A stretch of DNA of 64,000 nucleotides from Symbiodinium natans (GCA_905221605.1 CAJNDS010000813.1:777001-841000); one strand, 5' to 3'; counted from the first letter of the stretch, positions 48,129 through 57,167 are shown. Notes: generated by a model not told the origin, from the letters alone. Numbers and translations are program-made.

Positions 48129-48876
48129 ATGGCCCGCCGGTGCTTTGCATTTCTGCTCCCGTGCTTACTCTGCGCCATCCTGAAGTCTCCCAGCTTCACC
48201 CCGTCCCCGGCCCGAACTCCGCCACGGCCTCATCGCAGCGGCCGCCTCCACGCCGTACCACGCGGCCGGTCGCCCTGGGAGGTGCTGGATCTGCCGCGCG
48301 GGAGCGCGCCGAAGGCCATCCGCAAGCGCTACCGGGCTCTGGTGGCCACGGAGCACCCTGACACCCGGATGTTGGTGGATGAGGATCTGTTTGGAGATCT
48401 GCTTTCGGGGCCAGATTTCTTCCTTGTTATTTTGCATCATTTTCACGGACGGATCCACCTTTTTGCTAAGTCACGTAGATCGCGAATCCAAGGACAAGCG
48501 CCAGGATTTGGCAGACGCGGACCAGCGCTTTGCCGCAATCACGGCGGCCTATGAGGAACTGATGGCTAATCCCGATGGAGCTGGTGGGTGGTCTGAAGCT
48601 ACTTGAAACATCTTGTATTTTCCCTTATTGGGTTTAAGAGGATCATATCCAGGAACATCTTTCTAAGGGTCTCAAGAGCCATCCTAGGAAGAGATGGGGA
48701 TGGATTTGGAGGGGGAGATGAAGGTGTCGGAAGGGGACCAGGAGTCTCTAGTGGTGGTGCTGGCTATCTTGGCATGGTTTCTGATTTTGGGCGCCTTGTC
48801 CGTGGGCCAGGATTTCCTGTCGTGGGAAGATTGCTGGCGCAACTGGGAGTGGTGGTGTTCCCTGAAGGGCGCATGA
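48129..48876 (+). CDS. J-domain (DnaJ-like) protein with plastid-type leader and C-terminal membrane helix
   Basis: ATG at 48129 gives MARRCFAFLLPCLLCAILKS (signal-like hydrophobic core), then a Ser/Pro/Arg-rich stretch like a dinoflagellate bipartite plastid leader. The J domain follows: WEVLDLPRGSAPKAIRKRYR, then ALVATEHPDT with the HPD motif that stimulates Hsp70 ATPase. Exon 1 ends at 48370; a 100 nt GT-AG intron (48371-48470) is removed, and exon 2 (48471-~48581) continues RESKDKRQDLADADQRFAAI, then TAAYEELMANPDGAG, completing helices III-IV. A family M intron (about 48582-48685, ends CATCCTAG) precedes exon 3: acidic, then LVVVLAILAWFLILGALSVG, one membrane helix, and a Trp-rich tail to TGA (48874-48876). 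It probably recruits Hsp70 at a plastid membrane. Confidence 0.75.
48582..48685 (+). mobile_element. Family M introner-like element in the J-domain gene
   Basis: The core TTTTCCCTTATTGGGTTTAAG and AGGATCATATCCAGGAACAT is shared with 4187, 11670, 45757 and 59560. The donor is probably GGAG.CTG|GTGGTC or nearby and the acceptor CATCCTAG|GAAGAG; removal leaves the frame open from the J domain into the membrane exon. Confidence 0.7.
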
Positions 48877-48899
48877 AAACCCTAAGCCCGCCTAACTAA

Positions 48900-49330
48900 A
48901 CCCTAAACGAGATCATGAGAGCACTTGCTTCGCCACCCTTCTGGCGCTCCGCATGCGATGAAGAAGCTCGAGGAGGCTGGACTTGGAGGTCATGAAGCAC
49001 TGCGAGGTTCTCGTCAGATGACAAGACTGGGCATATCCTGCCCCTCTTTGCGGGAACTACTATTTGCTTAAGAACCCCCCCCCCCACCCCCAAAAAAACA
49101 AAAACAAGCTTATAAGGAAGAAGATTCTGTTTTTTTTTTTTTTTTTTGGGGGGGGGGGGGGGGGGTGGTTCTTAAGCAATTCGTGGGGAAAGCATGCCTC
49201 CAGCGATCCCAGTGACCGTGGAGTGGGCTGTCCTTGACATCAGAATGCTCGGCCACAAGTTGGCCTGAAAGATGCGCCGAGCTCTCTGATCGATGGGCCC
49301 TCGCGTGCCGGGATCAAAGGGGACTAAACT
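48900..49330. other. Unassigned islands around a family N element with T/G runs
   Basis: 49065-49186 is family N: TTTGCTTAAGAACCCCCC and GGTTCTTAAGCAATTCGTGG arms enclose C, T (about 20) and G (about 22) runs. 48905-49060 and 49190-49320 are unique with partly open frames but no signature. Confidence 0.45.
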
Positions 49331-49434
49331 TGGACCCAGGGTAGGCCCTCATATTCTCTTTTTTGTTCAGGGTTTAGGTACCCTTATTTGCCCCATACAA
49401 CCACACCCAGGTTTAATTTCTACATTACTCCTAG
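49329..49434 (+). mobile_element. Family A element, diverged
   Basis: TTGGACCCAGGGTAGGCCCTC at the left and a right end ATTACTCCTAG. The open frame after it (49435-49590) reads LGRKMAFFGCYWLGVLPLPC and may be a membrane exon. Confidence 0.5.
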
Positions 49435-49699
49435 GTGCTGGCAACGCCTAGGCCGAAAGATGGCTTTCTTTGGTTGTTACTGGCTGGGAGTTTTGCCTCT
49501 TCCGTGTACTCTGACAGGGTCCCTCATTGAAGCCTACGTCCTTAGGGAACTGCTTTTGACCGACTCTGACTCTCATGTCGGGGGTAGGGGGTATCATATT
49601 CCGGGAACCCTAACCCTAAACCCTAAACCCTAAACCCTAAACCCTAATTGAGCTTCGCCAAACCCTTCGTCTGTAGGATTTCAGGGTGTTCGCGTTGTC

Positions 49700-49975
49700 C
49701 GATGTTCCGAGTAGTTCTTAGCAGGGAATCAAGGAATTTGGTACCTTATATCCCGCTATAAATACCTTTTAAAGGATTACATAGGGTGTCGTCCCCCATA
49801 TTCCCTACTCAGAAGCCAGTCAGTGTTTGGGGAATTGCGGAAACTGTGGGGGTTTGGCGGCTTGTGAGCTTACGGCATACGGATTCCTAGTCGGGAATGC
49901 GGGAATGAGGTAAGCTACATAATCCCTTAACAGGTATATATAGTGGGATATAAGTTATAAGGTATCAGGGTTAGG
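49700..49975. mobile_element. Pair of family G halves in opposite order
   Basis: TTAGCAGGGAATCAAGGAATTTGGTACC...CCATATTCCCTACTC (49707-49812) is mirrored by ATTCCTAGTCGGGAATGCGG...GTTATAAGGTATCAGG (49890-49968). Between them, 49813-49885 is a small unique island (possible captured exon). Confidence 0.5.
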
Positions 49976-50058
49976 GTTTAGGGTTTAGGGCACCCTAAAC
50001 CCTAAACACCCTAAACCCTTATAAACCCTAAACCCCAAACCCTAAACGACCAACGGGG

Positions 50059-51443
50059 AATTTTGGTGAGGCGGCGATGGGGGCCTCCATGGTGTTCTTC
50101 GGCATTTTCCTCGGCCTTCTCTGGGCAGGCCCCGGGCACTTGCTGGTCCGTCGGTAGGGTTTAGGGTTTAGGGTTTAGGGCTTAGGGTTTAGGGTTTAGG
50201 GTTTAGGGTTTAGGGTTTAGCGTTTAGGGTTTAGGGGTTGCCCTTCTAGCAGGAAGTTCATGAAGCACCCTACGCCCTGAACCCTAAGCCCAAAAACCCA
50301 AACCCTACAAATTGTACAAACTCCAAGCCCGCCGTTCTTTCGGCGCACAGCTGACCACTTGGAGGCTCATGGTACTTAGCAACCCAATGAAAAGTGCACT
50401 TACAACCCATTGATGACCCTCTCAGGGTACTTAAGGGGGCTTCGAAGTGGGTGACAACTACACTTCTAACTGGGTGACTAAGTGCCCCTAAACCCGGTGT
50501 GGGTTACTAAGTGCCCCTAAACCCTAAACCCTAAACCCTAAACCCTAAACCCTAAACCCTAAACCCCAGAACCTCCAAGCAGGACTCGTGGCTTTGTACT
50601 TCGGCAAGGACGTCGGCCGCAAGTTTCAAGTGCTGCAGGCCTGGGCCGAAGCAAAAGCTGCCCGCTTCGGATCATCCCAAAGAAGGCTACCTGGAGGTTC
50701 AGGGTTTAGGGTTTAGGGTTTAGGGTTTAGGGTTTAGGGGTTAGGGGCACTTAGTAACCCAAGTAGAAGCGTAATGAGAACCCACTTCGAAGTCCCTTAA
50801 GTGCCCTCAAAGGGTTACAACTGGGCTGTAAGTGCAGCTATAGTTGGGTTTCTAAGTACCATGATCCTCCAAGTAGAGCCCGTCCTTTAATCGCATCATC
50901 GGGGTTTTCCTGCATTCGCTGATGGGCTTTAGGGCCCTAAATGAAGAGCTGGCTGTCCTTGTTGGGCCTGCATAGGACTGTGCCTCAAAAGCCCAAGACC
51001 TCAAGTGTTAGGCGCTCTTTCGCTCCAAGTCTGGCGAGCGATTCTTTGAGTGAGTCCTGCCCCCTGCCCTAACCCCTAAACCCTAAACCCTAAACCCTAA
51101 ACCCTAAACCCTAAACCCTAAGCCCTGCTTCAGGGGGCGATTGGAGCTTTGGCAGCCAGAGGGGGTGGGGGGAGGGGCGCACGCCGTATCAGCAACGACA
51201 CGCTCAGACGCCATCTTCTCGCCCTGAAATCCTTTTAGTCTTTCATCTAAACCCTAAACCCTAAACCCTAAACCCTAACAATCCGAATTCTCTCGCCCTA
51301 TATCACAAGCCCTGACTTCATTGCTCCTCAGCTCAGGCATCGTCTTCGCAGTAGTGCTCTGCCTCTTCCCACGGGGGAGTATGCCTCTGAGCCTCGTTTG
51401 CCTGGCCTTCACGGGCGCCTTTGCCTGCAAGGGAGGGCCCTGA
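50059..51443 (+). CDS. Multi-pass membrane protein, unknown family
   Basis: Exon a (50059-50153) reads AAMGASMVFFGIFLGLLWAG, then PGHLLVR and a GTAGGG donor into TTTAGGG. A short exon (about 50253-50280) continues RKFMKHP. Exon c (50583-~50690) reads GLVALYFGKDVGRKFQVLQA, then WAEAKAARFGSSQRR. Exon d (50877-~50935 or to 50983) reads SFNRIIGVFLHSLMGFRALN. Exon e (51332-51443) reads SGIVFAVVLCLFPRGSMPLS, then LVCLAFTGAFACKGGP to TGA. At least three or four hydrophobic helices are visible. Introns hold family D elements and TTTAGGG. No family recognised. The joins between d and e are not proven. Confidence 0.55.
50349..50582 (+). mobile_element. Family D element with internal CCCTAAA and tandem duplication
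   Basis: CCACTTGGAGGCTCATGG to AACCTCCAAGCAG. GGGTTACTAAGTGCCCCTAAA occurs before and after, flanking a CCCTAAA array (50515-50568): GTGACTAAGTGCCCCTAAAC versus TTACTAAGTGCCCCTAAAC. So the array has a duplicated element segment at its edge. Confidence 0.7.
50689..50876 (+). mobile_element. Family D element with TTTAGGG in its left arm
   Basis: ACCTGGAGGTTCAGGGTTTAGGG splits the arm from GGGGCACTTAGTAACCCAAG. The right end ATGATCCTCCAAGTAG gives the acceptor for exon d of the membrane protein. Confidence 0.7.
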
Positions 51444-51482
51444 ACCCTAAACCCTAGGGTTTAGGGTTTAGGGTTTAGGGTT
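51437..51482. repeat. Head-to-head telomeric junction
   Basis: CCCTAAACCCTAGGGTTTAGGG directly follows the TGA of the membrane protein. The two strands meet with a perfect CCCTAGGG centre, like a fused pair of telomere ends or a foldback. Confidence 0.8.
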
Positions 51483-51662
51483 TGGGTCCTTGTGCGGGGT
51501 CATTGAGACAGGGGGGGAGAGAGTCCATACCAAACAGGCGACCCACCGTAGGATCGGTATGTTGAACAGCTCCCCTACACAAGGCCCGTCCTGCAAAAGC
51601 ACACAAACGGGGCAGAGACTCTGACGCCTCTTATCTAAGGTCTGTTTGCTAGTTTCAGGAAC

Positions 51663-51825
51663 ATTCCCCAAACCCCAAACCCCAAACCCCAAACCCCAAA
51701 CCCTAAACCATAAACCCTAAACCCTAAACCCTAAACCCTAAACCCTAAACCCTAAACCCTAAACCCTAAACCCTAAACCCTAAACCCTAAACCCTAAACC
51801 CTAAACCCCAACTCTAAACCCTATA
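51663..51825. repeat. CCCCAAA / CCCTAAA array
   Basis: 51665-51700 has CCCCAAA units, then about sixteen CCCTAAA units. 51485-51660 before it is unique DNA; 51830-51930 after it is unique with a TTTAGGG block at 51932-51962. Confidence 0.75.
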
Positions 51826-52008
51826 TGCCTCTGTCTGAGGCGTCGGGGTTGGGCCGCTTATCTACTTGCCATACTGCTCATACAGCCGCGCCCTCAGAGC
51901 AAACTGATCCACCACGTCTTCGTGCAAGTTCTTAGGGTTTAGGGTTTAGGGTTTAGGGTTTTTGGGGCAGCCTATTTAATTACGGTTTAGGGTGCAGGGT
52001 TCCGGGCT

Positions 52009-52335
52009 TTGAGAAGCCGCCAAGAAATTCTGTTGATGGTTGTTTGTTCTTCTTCGGCTCCTGATGTTGGTATCGATGTTGATGCAGTGGTTGCTGCTGC
52101 TGTTGCTGCTGCTACTGTTGGTGCTGCTGGTGCTGCTGTTGTTGTTTCTGTTTTGTGTGTGTGTGTGTTTGCATTGCTTACGCTGTTTATGCTGTTTGTT
52201 GTTCACGTTGCGCGCGTTGCTCGCCTTGCTTGTTGCCTGCATTGTTTGTGCTGTTTGTTCCTGGTTGCGTCCGGGCTTGCTTTCTTTTAAACGCCTCCTG
52301 TTGGTGCTGCACGTGGTGTACTTAGTGTACTAAAC
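52009..52335 (+). other. Low-complexity TGTTGCTGC-rich stretch
   Basis: It is rich in TGCTG/TTGTT repeats. All three + frames are hydrophobic and the minus strand encodes Asn/Ser runs. I regard this as simple-sequence drift, not a gene. Confidence 0.5.
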
Positions 52336-52384
52336 CCTAATGCAACCCTAAACCCTAAACCGTTTGTGCTACCCACGCAAAGGC

Positions 52385-52485
52385 GTCGGAATATTCACTA
52401 GTAGTATTCCCTTATGGTCCCTTTTTGTTTATGCTATAATAACCCCCAAAACCCTATTCTAATTGTGCAGGCCACTATATTAGTT
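52385..52485. mobile_element. Family C element
   Basis: GTCGGAATATTCACTAGTAG to TCTAATTGTGCAGGCCACTA, with AACCCCCAAAACCCTATT inside, as in the 29.7 kb copy. Confidence 0.7.
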
Positions 52486-52567
52486 GGCCGAAGGCCTAAT
52501 GCAACCCTAAATCAAACACTTAAAACCCTATAAACCCCCTAAACCCCAAACCCTGAACCATTAAGAA

Positions 52568-52730
52568 GCTTGGTGTGTTCCGCCTTATACTCGCAGTCCT
52601 TAATAGGGTTCTATTGGGGGGGGGGGGGTATTATAATCTTTCAGGCCCCAAACCCTAAACCCTAAACCCTAAACGTTCAGGGTTGAGGGCTTAGGGCTTA
52701 GGGTTTAGGGTTTTATTAGGGTGATCCTGA
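52568..52730. repeat. Family B fragment and a palindromic telomeric junction
   Basis: 52570-52650 has the family B left arm with a G loop. CCCTAAACGTTCAGGGTTGAGGG at about 52665 is a CCCTAAA-to-TTCAGGG foldback. Confidence 0.55.
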
Positions 52731-54270
52731 TGTTGACGATGATGCCAGTGCAGCAGCTACAGGGCACGATCCTGGGGCCAGTTCTAGTAGCTTAGCGTCA
52801 CTGACTTCAGAGGTTCATGTGGTCCCTCAAGGAAGCTCCCGGTCCCTAAACCCTAAACCCTAAACCCTAAACCCTAAACCCTAAACCCTAAACCCTAAAC
52901 CCTAAACCCTAAACCCTAAACCCTAAACCCTAAACCCGGCTGAGGTGCTGTGGTACCAAAGTCGCAGAGGGCCTTCTGCATCGCCACCCTGGACAGCATC
53001 TCCCAGGCCTATAGGGTGTTTAGGGTTTAGGGTTTAGGGTTTAGGGTTTAGGGTTTAGGGTTTAGGGTTTAGTCTCCCAGGCCTCTACTTGGAGGTTCAT
53101 GGTACCTAGTAACCCAACCATTAGGGTTTAGGGTTCGGGGTTTAGGGTTTAGGGTTTCAAACTATAGCTGTACTGACAACCCAATTATGACCCTCTCAGT
53201 GTACTTAAGGGGGCTTCTAAGCGGGTGAGAACTACACTTAGAATTTGGGTTACTAAGTACCCTGAACCTGCAAGTACTTTGAGGGGGCTGTGACACGGGT
53301 CAAAGGAGCCCCTATTTGTCTGCTTAGGGTTTGAACCCTAAACCCTCAACCCTGAACCCTAAGCCCTGAATCCTGAACCCTAAACCCTAAACCCTAAACC
53401 TAAACCCGAAGGCGACGCAAGTTCTCACCAAGATGTACTTCGGCCATCTGCGTATCGCAACGCCGCACAGGGCAGGCCCACTCTTTAGAGGTTCTTGATC
53501 ATGGGGTCTCCTAGAGGTTGGTTTAGGGTTTAGGGTTTAGGGTTTAGGGATTAGGGTTCTTGATCATGGATTCCCCCTACTACCCCACCCCTCCATACAC
53601 CCCAGTGTAGGGTTTAGGGTTCAGGGCTTAGGGTTTTGGGTTTAGGGATATGACCCCCCCCCCCGCAGGTTTCCCCCATAATCAAGGCTACCTAAGGGGG
53701 AATAAGGGGGGTAGCATAGAGGGGGTAGTAGGGAAACCCATGGCTTGAGTACTGGAAACCCCAAAATCATGAAGAAGTCAATCTGACATCGTTCGCAACC
53801 AGTCTTTTTGTACACATGAGTGGACTATGTGGCCTGTGGACAACTGCCAAACTCACGCCTCTGTCGCTCACTTCATTGTTTCAATTTTCTTGATCATCAA
53901 CATGTGTAGTTAAGATTCACTTTGGTTCTAATTGGGTTATAAGTAGAGTCAGATGTGGGTTCATGAAGCACCCTGATGGGGGCTCTCAGCAAGTGAATGC
54001 GGCGTGGAGGATTGCTGGAGCACATGAAGCATGAAGCACTCCAACTCTACACCCTACAGTCCGCACCCTAACCCTAAACCCTAAACCCTAAAAACCCGGC
54101 ACTGTCAGCTTTGCACTCAAAAGAAGGCACCTGATCTTAGCAGTGGAAGGTCAGATCATGTACGACGTCGTGGGCTCTGGCTTAACCATCGCGGTTCTTG
54201 CCACAGGGCTGCTCTACACTCAGCTCGCAGGAACGGGCGACGAGGTGGGCAGCCCCATGTTCGTTAGGGT
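52730..54270 (+). CDS. Unknown multi-exon gene interrupted by telomeric and family D inserts
   Basis: Exon a (52733-52841): DPDVDDDASAAATGHDPGAS, then SSSLASLTSEVHVVPQGSS, acidic and Ser-rich; donor CG|GTCC. Exon b (52945 on) follows GGCTGAG. In phase it gives a frame ending HRHPGQHLPGLYFEGAVTRV if the two inserts at 53011-53080 and 53085-53265 are removed at their target duplications. An alternative frame (AFCIATLDSISQ then YFEG) is also open. Exon c (53413-~53490): ATQVLTKMYFGHLRIATPHR. Exon d (about 54140-54266): VEGQIMYDVVGSGLTIAVLA, then TGLLYTQLAGTGDEVGSPM, likely a membrane helix. No family recognised. Confidence 0.5.
52999..53084 (+). repeat. TTTAGGG array between 12 nt direct repeats in coding sequence
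   Basis: TCTCCCAGGCCT is present at 52999-53010 and 53073-53084 around a TTTAGGG array. As at 23.0 kb, each copy has CCAG|GC, so a GC-AG intron between copies would be scarless. Confidence 0.8.
53085..53270 (+). mobile_element. Family D element with TACTT target duplication and inner TTTAGGG
   Basis: TACTTGGAGGTTCATGGTAC at the left and CTGAACCTGCAAG|TACTT at the right. TTTAGGG (53123-53158) interrupts the arm after AGTAACCCAA. It abuts the preceding telomeric intron. Confidence 0.75.
53490..53746 (+). mobile_element. TTTAGGG insert with 15 nt duplication, then a family I element
   Basis: GGTTCTTGATCATGG occurs at 53490-53504 and 53555-53569, enclosing a TTTAGGG array. The family I element (53569-53746) follows, itself split by TTTAGGG (53607-53648). 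Confidence 0.75.
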
Positions 54271-54274
54271 TTGG

Positions 54275-54425
54275 GGTTTGGGGTTTAGGGCCGGGTTTGG
54301 GGTTTCGGGCCGTTTAGGGTTTGGGGTTGAGGCGGGTTTGGGGTTTTGGGGTTTAGGGTTTTAGGGTTTAGGGTTTTAGGGTTTAGGTTTTTTAGGGTGT
54401 AGGATTTGTGGTTTAGGTGGTTGCG
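54275..54425. repeat. GGGTTT-rich degenerate telomeric stretch
   Basis: GGGTTTGGGG, GGGTTTAG and GGGTTTTAG units. Open frames here only mirror the repeat. Confidence 0.6.
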
Positions 54426-54536
54426 TGTCTGCAAGGTGCATGCAAACTCATGCAGCTTGTGTGCAGCCTTGCGCAGGACTCGCACTTCTGATGGCCTTGT
54501 CGGCAATGAGGAAGTGAGAGAGCACCCCCCAGCATA

Positions 54537-54662
54537 ATATAGGGGTCGGAATAATTACGAATAGTACTGCCTGAGAGGATCCCTTTCTAGTATAATAACC
54601 CCCCCCCCCCCCCCCCCCCCCCAAAACCCCATTCTAACTTTTCCGGCCCCCAGATTCTATTC
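54537..54662. mobile_element. Family C element with a 23-base poly-C loop
   Basis: ATATAGGGGTCGGAATAATT left, CCCATTCTAACTTTTCCGGC right, C run at 54600-54622. The homopolymer is much longer than in other family C copies. Confidence 0.75.
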
Positions 54663-54764
54663 CAGACCGGTCTCGGTCACCCTCAACTTGGAACCCAAAA
54701 GTCTGAAGCTACCCCGAACCCCAAACCCCAAACCCTGAACAATCAAAATCTACCCCCTCCCCGA

Positions 54765-55080
54765 AACCCTACACCCTAAACCCTAAACCCTAAACCCTAA
54801 ACCCTAAACCCTAAACCCTAAACCCTAAACCCTAAACCCTAAACCCTAAACCCTAAACCCTAAACCCTAAACCCTAAACCCTAAACCCTAAACCCTTAAA
54901 CCTAAACCCTAAACCCTAAACCCTAAACCCTAAACCCTAAACCCTAAACCCTAAACCCTAAACCCTAAACCCTAAACCCTAAACCCTAAACCCTAAACCC
55001 TAAACCCTAAACCCTAAACCCTAAACCCTAAACCCTAACCCTAAACCCTAAACCCTAACCCTAAACCCTAAACCCTAAAC
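54765..55080. repeat. Longest CCCTAAA array of the window
   Basis: About 310 nt (roughly 44 units) with only a few CCCTAA and CCTAAA slips. Another array lies at 55196-55268. The 115 nt between them is unassigned. Confidence 0.9.
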
Positions 55081-55314
55081 CGACAGGGTTGAGAGAAGGC
55101 GCCCGCCAAGGGCGACCCCTCTTGAACAGATGGGTGGACTTTAGGGGTTTTAGGGTTTTGGCGCGTATTGCTCTAGGGTTTACAGGAAATCTTCGGAACC
55201 CTAAACCCTAAACCCTAAACCCTAAACCCTAAACCCTAAACCCTAAACCCTAAACCCTAAACCCTAAACCCCGGGGCTCAAGAGACTTGAGGGTTCCTCT
55301 GCGAAGTGGGGGAA

Positions 55315-55375
55315 GTGACAGCCCCATGCTGTGAGCCCGCGGCCAGAAAAAAAGAGTGCATGTCGGAGGCTCCGC
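55315..55375 (+). CDS. Exon-like open island
   Basis: The frame reads VTAPCCEPAARKKECMSEAP and directly abuts the family D element. It has four Cys in 20 residues. Partner exons unknown. Confidence 0.35.
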
Positions 55376-55675
55376 TTGGAGGTTTGGGGTTTAGGGTTTA
55401 GGGTTTAGGGTTTAGGGTTTAGGGTTTAGGGTTTAGGGGTACTTACAAACCCAGGTATAAGTGAATGAGTACACTTTACACTCTTTGGGATACTATATAT
55501 ACGGCCCCATAGAACTGTTGGGCGGCTTCTGAACTCAGCAACTAAGGTGTAATTATAACCTACGTAGAAGCCCCTCAAGTGCCCTAATAGGGTTAGAATT
55601 GGCTAATAGGGTTAGAATTGGGTTATAAGGTACAGTTAGAACTGGGTTACTAAGTACCCTGCACCTCCAAGCGAG
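55376..55675. mobile_element. Nested insert: family D carrying TTTAGGG and a family L element
   Basis: CTTGGAGGTTTGGGG (55374) and CCCTGCACCTCCAAGCGAG (55655) are the family D arms. TTTAGGG lies at 55384-55435. Family L (55460-55545: GAGTACACTTTACACTCTTT to TCTGAACTCAGCAACTAA) is inserted in the middle. GGGTTAGAATTGGCTAATA then occurs twice. The second family L copy is at 22455-22545 in the HAD gene. Confidence 0.7.
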
Positions 55676-55697
55676 ACCTTCAACCCTCAACCCTAGC

Positions 55698-55792
55698 TTT
55701 TGCAGCCCAGTAGTACGCTTCTCCCCCTTTACAGTAACCAACTCAAAAAAGGGTTGCCCTTATTACAACATGGTCACTGGGCTACCCAGTAG
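55698..55792 (+). mobile_element. Family A element, diverged
   Basis: CAGCCCAGTAGTACGCTTCT to TCACTGGGCTACCCAGTAG, with the AAAAAAGGGTTGCCC core. Preceded by TTTTGCAG, so it may sit directly after an acceptor. Confidence 0.6.
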
Positions 55793-55794
55793 CC

Positions 55795-55930
55795 CTAGAC
55801 CCTCCCAAAATCGCAACATCCCGCTAAATCCGCAGCCTTAGACCCTAAGCCCCGCAAATGCCCCAAAGAATCTGAGACCCTAAACCCTAAACCCTGAACC
55901 CTGAACCCTGAACCCTGAACCCTAAACCTG
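55795..55930. repeat. CCCTAAA with CCCTGAA block
   Basis: Degenerate at 55795-55875, then CCCTAAA and five CCCTGAA units to 55928. Confidence 0.65.
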
Positions 55931-55931
55931 A

Positions 55932-56025
55932 GGTCTTGCCCGGGCGCTGGCTGAGCTCACCCCCGACGGCAGCGCATTAAGCCAGGCGGGTTATGGGGGT
56001 GAAATGGGGCCCGGGGGTGACTCAG
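55932..56025 (+). CDS. Exon-like open island
   Basis: The frame reads GLARALAELTPDGSALSQAG, then YGGEMGPGGDSG before TTTAGGG. Ala/Gly-rich and protein-like; unknown. Confidence 0.45.
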
Positions 56026-56029
56026 GGTT

Positions 56030-57005
56030 TAGGGTTTAGGGTTTAGGGTTTAATTAGGGTTCAGGGTAACCCCCAAACCCTAAGCCCTACAAACCGGGCC
56101 CCAAAGCCTTGTAAGCTTTTGAGGTAGAGCGGGCTTAGGGCTTATGAGGTTTAGGGTTTCGGTCTTCTACGGTGCCCTCCTTCATGCTGCTCTAAGGGTA
56201 GTTACATGCGCCCTTCATGTGGTCCCCCTACCTCCTTTAATCGTTTCCCCTAATATTAACTCTAAACCCTAAAGCCTAAACCCTAAACCCTAAACCCTCT
56301 GCGGGATGCTGCTTGTTGGGGTTTGGGGCTGTCGGAAACGATGAACCCCAAACCCTAAACCCCAGGACCCTAAACCCTAAGCACTCTCTTACCAGTACTA
56401 TACACTTAAACCCTCCACGATTTCGGTCAATCCGCGCACGTTTTCGGGTTTAGGGTTTAGGGAGATGGTTGAAGATATGCTTCCTTGTGCAAGAATGAGA
56501 GGGTCTGGGGTGCCCGAGCCCCTGTGTACTTCCCTAAGCCCCTAAACCCTGAACTCCCGTAACCCCTAAACCCCCAAACCCCTAAATCTAACGTCAAGTG
56601 CCTCACCGCCCTAAACACTGCACTGAACCCTAAACCCCAAACCCTACACCCTAAACCTTAAACCCTAAACCCTAAACCCTAAATCAAGTAACCCGGAACC
56701 CTACAGGTCCGGGAGCGCCTTCGACCCTCAACCCTAAAGGCTGCACCCCTCGATACCCTAAGACCCCCCAAAGCCCCCCCCAAGCGCCCCGAAGCCCTAC
56801 ACCCCTCCCCCAAGCGAAAAAAACAATCCCTACACCCCCTCCCCCCCCTCCACCCGCTAAAATCAAAAACATAAAAACAAAAAGCAACAGAACAAAGCTG
56901 AATACTAAAGCTGCAAACCCTAAACTCCCCCCCCCAAACCCCTACACCCCAAACCCTAAACCCTAAACCCTAAACCCTAAACCCTAAACCCTAAACCCCC
57001 AAACC
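56030..57005. repeat. Telomeric tracts, family F fragment and C-rich spacer
   Basis: TTTAGGG 56021-56065; family F fragment 56200-56262 (GGTAGTTACATGCGCCC); CCCTAAA 56262-56300, 56640-56690 and 56945-57000. 56740-56935 is C-rich with C runs. Short unique islands (56300-56345, 56460-56530) are unassigned. Confidence 0.5.
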
Positions 57006-57024
57006 CCCAAACCTCCAAACCCCT

Positions 57025-57100
57025 AGACGCCAGCCTTGGCAGGAGGCGCTGGAGGAGCGAGTGCAGGTGGTCAAGGCTGCAGGTGCCTGTTTGGAGTTCA
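57025..57100 (+). CDS. Exon-like island, probable coiled coil
   Basis: The frame reads QPWQEALEERVQVVKAAGAC and then LEF before TTCAGGG/TTTAGGG. Helical with heptad-like hydrophobics. Unknown protein. Confidence 0.45.
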
Positions 57101-57167
57101 GGGTTTAGGGTTTAGGGTTTAGAGTTCAGGGTTTAGGGGGTTTAGAGTTTAGGGTCTAGGGTTTAGG

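Noticed and set aside
52009-52333. Leu/Val-rich frames of 93-97 codons
   Set aside because: They are produced by TGCTG/TTGTT low-complexity DNA in all frames; no sign of selection on one frame.
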